From Flavonifractor hominis (GTDB lineage: Bacteria > Bacillota > Clostridia > Oscillospirales > Oscillospiraceae), in assembly GCF_040095835.1 (NCBI RefSeq), contig NZ_JBBMFT010000011.1:1-64000 (forward strand): 64,000 nt of DNA. Reading direction: 5' to 3'. The position numbers and the translations under genes were made by a program. A model generated the notes under the pieces. The model did not search any database. It saw only the letters and a program-made list of their open reading frames with translations, and was not told the origin of the DNA. Shown here in pieces: positions 1 through 8,372 of the stretch; position 1 is the stretch's first letter, and the number at the start of each line of letters is the position of its first letter.

Positions 1-23
1 GCCCGGCATCCATGGATGCCGGG
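1..23 (-). terminator. hairpin, likely terminator of the ABC operon
   Basis: A near-perfect hairpin (GCCCGGCATCC arm, tight loop) lies just past the end of the ABC ATPase gene. Any T-tract on the minus strand would fall outside the window, so termination cannot be confirmed. Confidence 0.4.
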
Positions 24-42
24 CCCCGCCCGTTTTTTCGCC

Positions 43-786
43 TCAGCCGGCCAGGAACCGGGAGAGGAACTCCCGGGTGCGCGCCTGCCGGGGGTTGGAA
101 AAGACCTGCTCCGGCGCGCCCGATTCGCAGATCACGCCGTCGGCCATAAAGACCACCTGATTGCTCACGTCTCGGGCGAAGGCCATCTCGTGGGTGACCA
201 CCAGCATGGTCATGCCGCCGGCGGCCAGCTCCCGCATGACCGAGAGCACCTCCCCCACCATCTCCGGGTCCAGGGCGGAGGTGGGCTCGTCAAAAAGCAG
301 CACCTCCGGCTCCATGGCCAGGGCCCGGGCGATGGCCACCCGCTGGCGCTGGCCGCCGGAGAGCTGCCGGGGCCGGGCATCCACGTAGGGGGCCATGCCC
401 ACCTGGTCCAGGTAGCGCAGGGCCCGTGCCCGGGCCTCCTCCCGGCCCAGGCGGAGCACCTTCCGCTGGCCCAGCATGCAGTTTTCCAGCACGTTCAGGT
501 TGGAGAAGAGGTTGAAGGACTGGAACACCATGCCCACCCGGCTGCGGTAGGCCGAGGGGTTCACCCCACGCCCGGCCACGTCCCGGCCGTGGAAGCGGAT
601 CTCCCCCTGGCTGGGGGTCTCCAGCAGGTTGATGCACCGCAGCAGGGTGGACTTGCCCGAGCCGGAGGAGCCGATGATGCTGGTCACGTCCCCGGGGCGG
701 ACGGTAAAGTCGATGTCCCGCAGCACCTGGTGCTTGCCGAAGGACTTGGACAGGTGGCGGATCTCCAGAATGGGTTGGTTGTCCAT
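43..786 (-). CDS. Polar amino-acid ABC transporter ATP-binding protein (probable lysine importer)
   Basis: ATPase of a polar amino-acid uptake ABC system; it powers import through the permease encoded just upstream. Visible motifs are a Walker A (GSSGSGKST, about residue 40), the Q-loop, an LSGGQRQR signature (about 143) and a Walker B ending FDEP (about 166). The length (247 aa) is typical of the GlnQ/HisP family. It is the last gene of a three-gene minus-strand operon (binding protein, permease, ATPase). The start overlaps the permease stop; a GTG three bases upstream (789) is also possible. Substrate specificity is inferred only from the lysine riboswitch heading the operon. Confidence 0.93.
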   Translation of the reverse strand: MDNQPILEIRHLSKSFGKHQVLRDIDFTVRPGDVTSIIGSSGSGKSTLLRCINLLETPSQGEIRFHGRDVAGRGVNPSAYRSRVGMVFQSFNLFSNLNVLENCMLGQRKVLRLGREEARARALRYLDQVGMAPYVDARPRQLSGGQRQRVAIARALAMEPEVLLFDEPTSALDPEMVGEVLSVMRELAAGGMTMLVVTHEMAFARDVSNQVVFMADGVICESGAPEQVFSNPRQARTREFLSRFLAG

Positions 787-1589
787 CACGCCGCACCTCC
801 CTTGTCCGCGTAGCGGTAGGTGCCCGCCGTCAGGGTCAGCGGGTCGGCCTGCACCAGCTCGTAGTCGCTGCTGCCCTCCAGATGCCGCTCCAGCAGCCGC
901 AGCAGGAAGGAGGAGACCAGGGTCAGGGTCAGGTAACCCAGCATCTCAATGGCGGCCGAGGGGAAGTAGAGGTTGTTGACGCCGGTGATGTAGCGGTGGA
1001 AGGCGAAGAACTCCGTAAAGCCGATGATGAACATCACCGAGGAATCCTTGATGTTGATGATGAAATTGTTGCCGATCTGGGGCAGGATGTTGCGCAGGGC
1101 CTGGGGGAGGATGACGCACGTCATGGTCTGGACGTGGTTCATGCCGATGGCCCGGGCCGCCTCGGCCTGGCCCGGATCGATGGAGAGGATGCCGCCCCGC
1201 ACCGACTCGGCCATGTAGGCCCCCGTGTTGATGGACACGATGAGGATGGCGGCGGCCCAGATGCTGTCAAAGTGCATGGAGTTGTTGGTGAAATAGGGCA
1301 GGCCGTAGTAGATGAACACCGCCTGCAGCACCATGGGGGTGCCCCGGAACACCTCCACATACAGCCGGACCACGGCCCGGATCAGCCCCAGCAGCACCCG
1401 CCGGGCCAGGGGGTCCCGGGGGCTGGAGGGGATGGTGTTGAGAATGCCGCACACCAGCCCGATGAGACAGCCGATGGCCGTGGCGGCCAGGGCCAGCAGC
1501 AGGGTGCTGCGGATGCCGCCCAGATAGGACAGGGCGTACTTGCTCCACAGCAGGGCCATGTCCTGGCCCAGAGCGAGGAAGCGGTCCAT
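786..1589 (-). CDS. Polar amino-acid ABC transporter permease
   Basis: Inner-membrane permease of the HisM/GlnP family (267 aa) with several hydrophobic segments. The cytoplasmic EAA loop that docks on the ATPase is visible (EAARAIGMNHVQTM). It is the only permease in the operon, so the transporter probably uses a homodimer. It lies 4 bases downstream of the binding-protein gene and overlaps the ATPase start, which suggests translational coupling. Confidence 0.92.
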   Translation of the reverse strand: MDRFLALGQDMALLWSKYALSYLGGIRSTLLLALAATAIGCLIGLVCGILNTIPSSPRDPLARRVLLGLIRAVVRLYVEVFRGTPMVLQAVFIYYGLPYFTNNSMHFDSIWAAAILIVSINTGAYMAESVRGGILSIDPGQAEAARAIGMNHVQTMTCVILPQALRNILPQIGNNFIINIKDSSVMFIIGFTEFFAFHRYITGVNNLYFPSAAIEMLGYLTLTLVSSFLLRLLERHLEGSSDYELVQADPLTLTAGTYRYADKGGAA

Positions 1590-1593
1590 TGCC

Positions 1594-2523
1594 TTACACC
1601 TCCGGCTGGACGGCGATGGCGTCGTCCATCAGGGCGTTGAAGTCCTCCCGGGTCATGGGGGAGAGCACCGCGTTCATGGCGTCCAGCAGCACGGTGTTGC
1701 CCTTGGCCACCGACATGCCGATGTTGATGTTCTCGGCCTCCTCCTCCGGGGTGGCGAAGGTGAAGTTGTCCTCGGTGCCGTTGAAGTCCAGGATCACCAG
1801 GTCCGGGTCCTTGGCTACGGCCCCCTTGGCGGTGGGCACGTCGGTGCAGATGAAGTCCACGGTGCCGGTCTGCAGGGACATGATCATGGCCGGGGCGGTG
1901 TCAGCGGGGGGCTGGATCTGGGCGTCGGGGATCTGGGGCAGGCAGGTGTCGTACCAGTTGGTGCCCGACTGGGCGGTGCACACGCCTCCGGCCAGATCGG
2001 AGATGCCCTGGGCGTCGGCGTAGGGACTGTCGGCGGTGGTGACGCAGACGATGTCCGCGTAGTAGTAGGGCCCGGCCATGTCCACCTCCGCCATGCGCTC
2101 GGCGGTCATGGACTGGCCGGCGATGATGGCGTCCAGCGTGCCGCTCTGCAGGGCGGGGATCAGGGAATCCCAGGCGGTGGAGACCACCTCCAGCTCCCAG
2201 CCGTTGGCATCGCAGATCTTCTGGGCGACCATCACGTCGTAGCCGTTGGCGTAGGCGCCGGGCACGTTGGAGATGGGCACGGCCCCGTTGGAGTCGTCCG
2301 TCTGGGTCCAGTTGTAGGGGGCGTAGGCACACTCCATGCCTACGGTGAGCACCCCGTCCTCCACGCCGCTGGGCACGGCGGAGGGGGCGGCGGAGGCCGC
2401 AGGGGCCGACGAGGGCGCCGCGGGCGTGGCGGCGGCGCCGGTGGCGCCGTCCGAGCCGCAGGCGGCCAGGGTCAGGGACAAAGCGGCGGTCAGGGTCAGG
2501 GCGGTGATGGTGTTTCTTCTCAT
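1594..2523 (-). CDS. Amino-acid ABC transporter substrate-binding lipoprotein
   Basis: Extracytoplasmic solute-binding protein of family 3 (309 aa). It starts MRRNTITAL with a lipoprotein signal peptide and lipobox ending LAAC. A low-complexity Ala/Pro/Ser linker follows, then the binding domain (VGMECAYAPYNW, later QSMTAERMAEVDMAGPYYYA). The start was chosen because GAGGAAACAAAC precedes this ATG; the longer reading frame upstream runs into the riboswitch terminator. It is first in the operon. The lysine riboswitch upstream suggests that it binds lysine or a related basic amino acid. Confidence 0.92.
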   Translation of the reverse strand: MRRNTITALTLTAALSLTLAACGSDGATGAAATPAAPSSAPAASAAPSAVPSGVEDGVLTVGMECAYAPYNWTQTDDSNGAVPISNVPGAYANGYDVMVAQKICDANGWELEVVSTAWDSLIPALQSGTLDAIIAGQSMTAERMAEVDMAGPYYYADIVCVTTADSPYADAQGISDLAGGVCTAQSGTNWYDTCLPQIPDAQIQPPADTAPAMIMSLQTGTVDFICTDVPTAKGAVAKDPDLVILDFNGTEDNFTFATPEEEAENINIGMSVAKGNTVLLDAMNAVLSPMTREDFNALMDDAIAVQPEV

Positions 2524-2565
2524 GTTTGTTTCCTCCAGTCGAGTTGTTTGGCGCTCTTGGACAAC

Positions 2566-2606
2566 AAAAAACGCCATGAACCTTCCTGGTGGAAGCGTTC
2601 ATGGCG
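2566..2606 (-). terminator. Riboswitch expression-platform terminator
   Basis: On the minus strand a hairpin with arms CGCCATGAA and TTCATGGCG is followed by TTTTTTG, between the lysine aptamer and the binding-protein start. It is the expected off-state terminator of the riboswitch. Confidence 0.85.
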
Positions 2607-2679
2607 GCAAGAGAGCATCGACAAACAGACCCCTCCTCCCAAATGGGAAAGAGCGGCGGAAACCTATGCCCAATGCCTC

Positions 2680-2851
2680 AATGATAGCGCTCCACACAGT
2701 TGATATGTGGCAGTCCGTGAGATCTTATCCCAACGGCCCAGGCTACCGGTCCTCAGGCAAACGGCCGGCCCTTCGGCGGTATGGCCCTTTCTCCGGCGGG
2801 GTGCCTGCCCCAGTCTGCCGGATACTCTTTCCATCCCGCGCCTCTATCATT
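2680..2851 (-). promoter_or_regulatory. Lysine riboswitch (L box)
   Basis: The minus strand carries the lysine-aptamer hallmarks in order: a GAGGCGCG segment after the P1 strand, a GCCGCCGAAG core, then GGGATAAGATCTC and GGACTGCCA. P1 is formed by AATGATAG (2844-2851) and CTATCATT (2680-2687). A terminator follows. In the known class, lysine binding favours termination, so high lysine should shut off the ABC importer. Exact aptamer boundaries need a covariance-model search. Confidence 0.88.
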
Positions 2852-2892
2852 GCAGCGGTCGCGAACCCCGCAACAATTGGTTCTTGGGCAAT

Positions 2893-2922
2893 ATTGTAGG
2901 CTGTACCGGAGGGGAAAGTCAA
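2893..2922 (-). promoter_or_regulatory. Promoter of the lysine ABC operon
   Basis: TTGACT and TACAAT are separated by 18 bases on the minus strand and end about 40 bases before the riboswitch P1 strand. Confidence 0.6.
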
Positions 2923-2978
2923 TTGGAGGCTCCTCCAGCTTTCTATACGACAGCGTATAAAAGTTCGTAAGAAGTTAT

Positions 2979-3008
2979 AAAAAATGCGGGACGGAGGATC
3001 CGTCCCGC
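2979..3008 (-). terminator. Terminator of cstA
   Basis: GCGGGACGG/CCGTCCCGC hairpin followed by ATTTTTT on the minus strand, 20 bases after the cstA stop. Confidence 0.85.
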
Positions 3009-3027
3009 AGAGAGGGAGAGATGATTC

Positions 3028-4506
3028 TCAGTGCTTGGCCGTGTTCAGCACAGTCACGTCGTCCTTGCCCACGATCAGGGTGCGCCAGATGAAGATGACC
3101 AGGAACACCGCCGCCGCCACGATGCCCACAGGGTAGGCGATGGAGGTGGACAGGTTCAGGCACTCGGGGGCCTGGAGGAAGTAGGTCACCGACACGGCGG
3201 ACATAAAGGTGGCCGGCAGGGCCGCGATAAAGCAGGCCTTGGGGGGATAGCCGAACTTGTGCAGGAACACCGCGCCGGTCCACAGCACGATCATGGCCAG
3301 GGTCTGGTTGGCCCAGGAGAAGTAGCGCCACAGCGCGTCCCAGGGCAGGGCCAGGGCGATGACGGCGCCCACCGCCAGCAGAGGCACGGACAGGGCGGCG
3401 CGGGGCCCGATCTTGGACTGGTCGATGTGGAACCAGTCGGCGATGGTGAGCCGGGCGGAGCGGTAGGCGGTGTCGCCGGAGGTGATGGGGCAGGCGATGA
3501 CGCCGATCATGGCCAGCACGCCGCCCACAGGGCCCAGCAGGGTGGTGGAGATGTCGTACACCACATCCCCCGCGCCGCCGGCGGCGATGGCCTGGGTCAG
3601 GCCGGTCATGCCGTCCAGCAGGGAGCCGTGGTTGGTGTAGAAGGTCACGCCGGCGGCGGCCCAGATCAGGGCGATGACGCCCTCGGCCACCATGGCGCCG
3701 TAGAAGATGCTGCGGCCCTGCTTCTCACTGGTGATGCAGCGGGCCATCATGGGCGACTGGGTGGCGTGGAAGCCGGAGATGGCGCCGCAGGCCACGGTGA
3801 CGAACATCATGGACCACTTGGGCAGACCGTCGGGGTGCACCACGGTGAAGGCCGCGGCGGTGAGCTCCGGCATGTCGCTGCCACGGGTCAGGACGATGGC
3901 GCCGCCGATGCCCGCGGCCATGATGATCAGGCACACGCCGAAGATGGGATAGAGCTTGCCGATGATCTTATCGATGGGCAGGAAGGTGGCCACAAGGTAG
4001 TAGAGCATGATGACCACCAGCCAGAACATGGTGCCCAGCGCGTCGGGGGTCAGCTCGGCCAGCAGGCCGGCGGGGCCCACCGAGAAGTTGACGCCCACCA
4101 TCACCAGCAGCACCACCGAGAACACCCGCATGATAAAGGTGATGACCTTGCCCATGTAGAGGCCCACGACCTCCGAAATGGACTTGCCGTCGTTGCGCTC
4201 GCTCATCATGCCGGAGAGGAAGTCGTGTACGCCGCCGCCCAGGATGGTGCCGAAGACGATCCAAAGGTAGACGACCGGCCCCCAGCAGGCGCCGGACAGA
4301 GCGCCGTAGATGGGGCCAAGACCTGCGATGTTCAGCAGCTGGACAAGAAAAATGCGCCAGGGTTTCATGGGGACGTAATCCACACCGTCGGGATGCGCCA
4401 CAGCAGGGGTGGGACGGTCATCCACGCGGAAGATCTTCTCGACGAGCTTGCTGTACGTCATGTAGCCGACGATGAGGAGCACCAGACAGACAAAGAACGT
4501 GATCAT
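3028..4506 (-). CDS. cstA: CstA-family carbon starvation / pyruvate-peptide transporter
   Basis: Polytopic membrane transporter of the CstA/BtsT family, whose members import pyruvate or peptides. The protein (492 aa) has about 13 hydrophobic segments and the conserved N-terminal block with NIAGLGPIYGALSGACWGP, followed by GGGVHDFLSGMMSERNDG. It is much shorter than E. coli CstA (about 700 aa) but close to the short form common in Clostridia. The ATG at 4506 was chosen because GAGGTGG lies 7 bases upstream; a TTG 21 bases earlier has no such site. It is a single-gene unit with its own promoter and terminator. Confidence 0.9.
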   Translation of the reverse strand: MITFFVCLVLLIVGYMTYSKLVEKIFRVDDRPTPAVAHPDGVDYVPMKPWRIFLVQLLNIAGLGPIYGALSGACWGPVVYLWIVFGTILGGGVHDFLSGMMSERNDGKSISEVVGLYMGKVITFIMRVFSVVLLVMVGVNFSVGPAGLLAELTPDALGTMFWLVVIMLYYLVATFLPIDKIIGKLYPIFGVCLIIMAAGIGGAIVLTRGSDMPELTAAAFTVVHPDGLPKWSMMFVTVACGAISGFHATQSPMMARCITSEKQGRSIFYGAMVAEGVIALIWAAAGVTFYTNHGSLLDGMTGLTQAIAAGGAGDVVYDISTTLLGPVGGVLAMIGVIACPITSGDTAYRSARLTIADWFHIDQSKIGPRAALSVPLLAVGAVIALALPWDALWRYFSWANQTLAMIVLWTGAVFLHKFGYPPKACFIAALPATFMSAVSVTYFLQAPECLNLSTSIAYPVGIVAAAVFLVIFIWRTLIVGKDDVTVLNTAKH

Positions 4507-4610
4507 AGTGTTCCACCTCGTAATCAATGGGCCCGGGGCCCGGAATCAAAAAAGGGCAGAAAACGGAACAGAAGCGGCCGGCCGTACCGCCCCTTCCCGA
4601 AAGCGCCCTC

Positions 4611-4638
4611 ATTATAGTTCCGCGCCGAAAAAAGTCAA
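4611..4638 (-). promoter_or_regulatory. Promoter of cstA
   Basis: TTGACT, 16-base spacer, TATAAT on the minus strand, about 105 bases upstream of the start. It diverges from the promoter of the next gene. Confidence 0.65.
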
Positions 4639-4672
4639 TGGTGAAAATCACGAAAATTTCGACCCGGCACGA

Positions 4673-4701
4673 TTGCAGGCCGGGGGCGGGTATGGTATAC
4701 T
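4673..4701 (+). promoter_or_regulatory. Promoter of the nucleotidyltransferase/NYN unit
   Basis: TTGCAG, 17-base spacer, TATACT, followed by a run of seven T. The 16-mer spanning the -10 box and T run recurs exactly at 10868-10883. Confidence 0.6.
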
Positions 4702-4750
4702 TTTTTTCGATCAGACCCGGAAAAACCGGGAGAAAAGAGGATGAAATGCC

Positions 4751-5503
4751 ATGGAGCATACGATAAAAGCGGTCGTCCTGGCGGCCGGAAAGGGCACCCG
4801 CCTGCGCACCGAGGGAGTGGATCTGCCTAAGGTCCTGCGGCAGGCCGACGGGCGGCCCCTGCTGGGCTATGTGCTGGAGGAGCTGTCCTTCCTGGACCGG
4901 GAGGACGTGGTACTGGTGGTGGGCTACGACCGGGAAAAGGTGGTCGCCGCCTTCCCCGACTACCCCCACGCCGTGCAGGAGCCCCAGCAGGGCACCGGCC
5001 ACGCCGTGCAGTGCGCCCGGCAGGCCCTGGAGGGCTTTGCGGGCAGCGTGCTGGTCTGCTACGGGGATATGCCCCTCATGCGCCGGGAGACCTACGAGTC
5101 CCTGCTGGAGACCCACCGCCGGGAGGGCAACGACTGCACCCTGCTCTCGGCGGTGTCCGACGAGGAGCTGCCCTACGGCCGCATCGTCCGGGACGGGGAG
5201 GGGCGCTTTGCCCGCATCGTGGAGGACAAGGACTGCACCCCGGAGGAGAAGGCCATCCGGGAGCTCAACGTAGGCGTCTACGTCTTTGAGGCCGGCCCCC
5301 TGTGGCAGGCCCTGGACCAGCTGCGCCCCAACAACGCCCAGGGGGAATACTACCTGACCGACGCCCCAGCCTACATCCTGGCCAAGGGCGGCCGGGTGGG
5401 GGCCTGCCCCACCTGCACCGCCGAGGAGATGCTGGGCGTCAACACCGTGGAGCAGCTGGCCCAGGTGGAGCAGATCGTCCGCCGCCGGCAGGGCCGGGGC
5501 TGA
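4751..5503 (+). CDS. Nucleotidyltransferase (GlmU N-terminal-like sugar-1-phosphate uridylyltransferase)
   Basis: Nucleotidyltransferase fold resembling the pyrophosphorylase half of GlmU. The nucleotide loop LAAGKGTRL lies near residue 10, PKVL follows, then GTGHAVQCAR and CYGDMPLM (metal/UTP region). At 250 aa it lacks the left-handed beta-helix acetyltransferase half of bifunctional GlmU. It may therefore make a UDP-sugar from a sugar 1-phosphate without acetylating it, or act on another sugar. It is followed 7 bases later by the NYN-domain gene, probably in one transcript. Confidence 0.82.
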   Translation: MEHTIKAVVLAAGKGTRLRTEGVDLPKVLRQADGRPLLGYVLEELSFLDREDVVLVVGYDREKVVAAFPDYPHAVQEPQQGTGHAVQCARQALEGFAGSVLVCYGDMPLMRRETYESLLETHRREGNDCTLLSAVSDEELPYGRIVRDGEGRFARIVEDKDCTPEEKAIRELNVGVYVFEAGPLWQALDQLRPNNAQGEYYLTDAPAYILAKGGRVGACPTCTAEEMLGVNTVEQLAQVEQIVRRRQGRG

Positions 5504-5510
5504 GCCGGCC

Positions 5511-6329
5511 ATGTCCCAGCCCAACGACCTGCGCCTGGCGGTGCTCATCGACGCGGACAACGCCCCCCGCTCCGCCCTGGGCGACGTGATGGCCGAGGTG
5601 GCGGTGTACGGCACCCCCACCATCAAGCGCATCTACGGGGACTGGACCACCCCCAACCTGGCCTCCTGGAAGCCCCTGCTGCTGGAAAACGCCATCACCC
5701 CCGTCCAGCAGTACAGCTACACCACCGGGAAGAACTCCACCGACTCGGCCATGATCATCGACGCCATGGACATTTTGTACACCGGCCAGGTGGACGGCTT
5801 CGTGCTGGTGAGCAGCGACAGCGACTTCACCCGCCTGGCCATCCGCCTGCGGGAGGCGGGCAAGAAGGTCTACGGCATGGGGGAGAAAAAGACCCCCAAT
5901 CCCTTCATCGTGGCCTGCGACAAGTTTGTGTATATCGAGGTCATCCGCTCCACCGCCGAGCAGGCCCGGGCCGAAGAGGCCGCCCGGACCGAACCGGCCA
6001 AGGAGCCCGCCAAGCCCAAGAAAAGCGGCAAAAAGAAGCCCGAGGAGGCCCCCGCCCGGGAGTCCGAGCCAGCCGCCCGGGTGCCCCAGAACGTGGTGAC
6101 CCTCATCGCCGACTCGGTGGAGATGCTGGCCGACGAAGAGGGCTACGCCTTTATGGGCGAATTGGGCAATTTGCTGGTAAAAAAACAGCGGGACTTCGAC
6201 CCCCGCAACTTCGGCTTTTCCAAGCTGACCCAGATGATCAAATCCCTTCCACGCTTTGAGGTGGATGTACGCCAGACCAGCCTGCCCCACGTCAAGCACA
6301 TCTTCGTGCGGGACCGGGAGGCAAAGTAA
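5511..6329 (+). CDS. NYN-domain (LabA/DUF88) putative RNase with C-terminal LOTUS/OST-HTH domain
   Basis: The N-terminal NYN domain (about residues 8-145) belongs to the PIN-like nuclease superfamily. Conserved acidic positions are visible in VLIDADNAP, the KNSTDSAMIIDAMD stretch and LVSSDSDF. A Lys/Glu/Pro-rich linker (about 155-185) leads to a C-terminal winged-helix segment resembling OST-HTH/LOTUS, an RNA-binding module. RNA cleavage or binding is a family-level prediction and the targets are unknown. It probably shares the promoter of the preceding gene and is followed by a strong terminator. Confidence 0.85.
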   Translation: MSQPNDLRLAVLIDADNAPRSALGDVMAEVAVYGTPTIKRIYGDWTTPNLASWKPLLLENAITPVQQYSYTTGKNSTDSAMIIDAMDILYTGQVDGFVLVSSDSDFTRLAIRLREAGKKVYGMGEKKTPNPFIVACDKFVYIEVIRSTAEQARAEEAARTEPAKEPAKPKKSGKKKPEEAPARESEPAARVPQNVVTLIADSVEMLADEEGYAFMGELGNLLVKKQRDFDPRNFGFSKLTQMIKSLPRFEVDVRQTSLPHVKHIFVRDREAK

Positions 6330-6334
6330 AACGA

Positions 6335-6364
6335 CCGGCGCGCGGATTTCCGCGCGCCGGTTTT
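6335..6364 (+). terminator. Terminator after the NYN gene
   Basis: An 11-bp GC-rich stem (CCGGCGCGCGG arm) is followed by TTTT. Confidence 0.85.
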
Positions 6365-6366
6365 GC

Positions 6367-6395
6367 TTGACAAAACGATAAGACAATTGTAAAAT
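6367..6395 (+). promoter_or_regulatory. Promoter of the blaI-blaR1-like pair
   Basis: Consensus TTGACA, 17-base spacer, TAAAAT, directly after the preceding terminator. Confidence 0.8.
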
Positions 6396-6416
6396 GCGAA
6401 TATAGACAAATGTCTA
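6381..6416 (+). promoter_or_regulatory. Two putative BlaI/MecI-type operators
   Basis: AGACAATTGT (6381-6390) overlaps the promoter spacer, and TAGACAAATGTCTA (6403-6416) lies between the -10 box and the start. Both fit the ACA-NN-TGT dyad of BlaI/MecI/CopY repressors and imply autorepression of the downstream pair. Confidence 0.6.
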
Positions 6417-6430
6417 AAGGAGGAGTGGAC

Positions 6431-6796
6431 ATGGAACATCTGCCCGACGCGGAACTGGAGGTCATGCAGGCCCTGTGGAGACAGGAGGAGTATCCCGCCT
6501 CCTCCGCCGCAGTGATGGCGGCCCTGCCGGGAAAGCGGTGGCAGACCGCCACCCTCATCAAGCTGCTCTCCCGGCTGGAGGAGCGGGGCTTCGTCCGCCG
6601 GGAGAAGCAGGGGCGCAGCAACCGCTACACCCCGCTGGTGGCCCGGGGGGACTACCTGGCCCAGGAGAGCCGGGACTTTTTCCAGCGGCTCCACGGCGGG
6701 TCCCTGCCCAGCCTGGTGGCCGCGCTGATGGACAGCCCGGACCTCTCCCAGCGGGAGCGCAGGGAGCTGGAGGAGATTTTGAAAGGAGGGGAGTAG
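6431..6796 (+). CDS. blaI: BlaI/MecI/CopY-family transcriptional repressor
   Basis: Winged-helix repressor (121 aa) of the penicillinase-repressor family. The N-terminal DNA-binding domain begins LPDAELEVMQALW and includes TLIKLLSRLEERGFV; the C-terminal half is the dimerisation part. The ATG at 6431 follows AAAGGAGGAGTGGAC; the earlier in-frame ATG lies inside the operator. It sits 1 base before the M56 peptidase gene. In this family the partner protease inactivates the repressor on sensing cell-wall stress. Confidence 0.9.
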   Translation: MEHLPDAELEVMQALWRQEEYPASSAAVMAALPGKRWQTATLIKLLSRLEERGFVRREKQGRSNRYTPLVARGDYLAQESRDFFQRLHGGSLPSLVAALMDSPDLSQRERRELEEILKGGE

Positions 6797-6797
6797 G

Positions 6798-8372
6798 ATG
6801 ACAGGCATCCTGGCCGCCCTGGCGGAGGTAAGCATCAGCATGGGGGCCCTCATCGCCCTGCTGCTGGCCCTGGGGCCGGTGTGGAAGGGCCGGTTCCGGC
6901 CCCAGTGGCGCTGCTGGGTCTGGCTGCTGGTGGCCCTGCGCCTGGCGGTCCCCCTCAACGTGAGCCTGCCCCGGGCCCCGGTCCGGCTGGAGGTCCCCGC
7001 ACCGGCGGCGGCGGAGCCGGCCGTCCTTCCGGCCCGGCCGGAGCAGCCGGCGTCCCTGCCTCAGGCGGCGGAGGAGCGCCCCGCCCCCCGGGTGACGGCG
7101 GAGCAGGCCCTGGCCCTGGTGTGGGCCGCCGGAGCGGGGGTGGTGCTGGCGGTACAGCTGGGCAGCTATGTCCGCTTCCGCCGGCGGACCCGCCGGTGGT
7201 GCACGCCGGAGGGGCAGTATGAGGGCCTGCCGGTGGAGGGCTGCGCCCTGCTGTCCTCCCCGGTGCTGGTGGGGCTGGCGCGGCCGCGCATCCTCCTGCC
7301 CGAGGGGGTGGAGGGGGAGCGGCGGGCCTTCGCCCTGGCCCACGAGGCCATGCACGCCAGGCGGCGGGATCTGTGGTACCAGCTGCTGCTGGTGTGGGTG
7401 TGCGCCCTGCACTGGTTCAATCCCCTGGTGTGGCTGCTGCGCCGGGCGGCGGAGCGGGATTTGGAGATCGCCTGCGACGCGGCGGTGCTGGCGGGGAAGG
7501 ACCGGGCCTGGCGGCAGCGGTACGGCAGGGCGCTGCTGAGCTTTGTGCCCGCGGGGGGACCGGCCCCCCTGACCAGCTCCTTTACCGGCGGGGCCCGGGG
7601 GCGCAGGGAGCGCTTTTCCGCCCTGATGCAGGCCGGGCGCACCCGCCGGGGGCGGGCCGCCCTGGCGCTGGTGCTGTGCGCCTGCCTGCTGGGGGGCGGC
7701 CTGGTGGCCTGCACCGCCGATCCCCAGGAGAGTCCGGCCCCGGCGGAGAGCCAGACCCCGGCCGTGGAGAGCCCCGCCCCGGCGGAGGGGAACGGCACGG
7801 TGGCGGCGGTGGTCCACGGGGTGGATGCCGGGGCGCGGCGCATCCTCTACACCGAGGACGACGGCGCGGTGGGCGAGGACAGCCCCTGGCAGGAGGCCGA
7901 GGTGGACGCCGAAGCCGGAGATCTGGAGGAGCTGGAGCGGCAGGTGGGGCTCATGAGCAGTTGGGGCCTGAGCTGCACGCTCACCTTCCGGGACGGGCGG
8001 GTGACCGCCATCCAGACCGGAGAGTTGGCCGACGGGAGCTATTACGTCGGCCGGCTGGACACGGAGGAGGGCGGGGACTTCTTCACCGCCCGGGTCTACG
8101 AGCTGGACCCCGACACCCGGCAGATGACCCGGGCGGCGGGGGAGCAGTGCTTCCGCCTGGCGGAGGACGCGGCCCTCACCCTGGCCGATGGCACCGTGTG
8201 GACGGGGGACCTCCAGTCGTTTCTGGAGGACTTCGCCCGGGACGAGCAGGCCCTCCGGGAGGAGGGCAGGCGCTACCAGGTGGTGCCCAGCCCCTATGTG
8301 CTCACCCTGCGGGCCCAGGTGTCCGGCGGGGTGGTCACCGCCCTGGAGCGGATGGCTCCGCCGGAGAAGTGA
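6798..8372 (+). CDS. BlaR1/MecR1-type M56 membrane metallopeptidase
   Basis: Membrane-bound gluzincin of family M56 (524 aa). N-terminal transmembrane helices flank a Pro/Ala-rich segment. The zinc motif HEAMH lies at about 182-186, and ADRD-type conservation is seen as AERDLEIACDAAVL. A last transmembrane segment (about 285-305) precedes an extracellular C-terminal region. That region is not a penicillin-binding sensor domain: it is an acidic sequence of no recognised family. The signal sensed is therefore unlikely to be a beta-lactam by the classical mechanism. It pairs with the BlaI-like repressor upstream. The 3' end overlaps the convergent NlpC/P60 gene by 38 bases. Confidence 0.85.
   Translation: MTGILAALAEVSISMGALIALLLALGPVWKGRFRPQWRCWVWLLVALRLAVPLNVSLPRAPVRLEVPAPAAAEPAVLPARPEQPASLPQAAEERPAPRVTAEQALALVWAAGAGVVLAVQLGSYVRFRRRTRRWCTPEGQYEGLPVEGCALLSSPVLVGLARPRILLPEGVEGERRAFALAHEAMHARRRDLWYQLLLVWVCALHWFNPLVWLLRRAAERDLEIACDAAVLAGKDRAWRQRYGRALLSFVPAGGPAPLTSSFTGGARGRRERFSALMQAGRTRRGRAALALVLCACLLGGGLVACTADPQESPAPAESQTPAVESPAPAEGNGTVAAVVHGVDAGARRILYTEDDGAVGEDSPWQEAEVDAEAGDLEELERQVGLMSSWGLSCTLTFRDGRVTAIQTGELADGSYYVGRLDTEEGGDFFTARVYELDPDTRQMTRAAGEQCFRLAEDAALTLADGTVWTGDLQSFLEDFARDEQALREEGRRYQVVPSPYVLTLRAQVSGGVVTALERMAPPEK

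Noticed and set aside
2566..2851. T-box leader for the ABC operon
   Set aside because: No TGGNACC antiterminator element; the core matches a lysine aptamer instead.
2336..2970. Plus-strand frames through the lysine riboswitch region
   Set aside because: The region is explained by the minus-strand aptamer, terminator and promoter.
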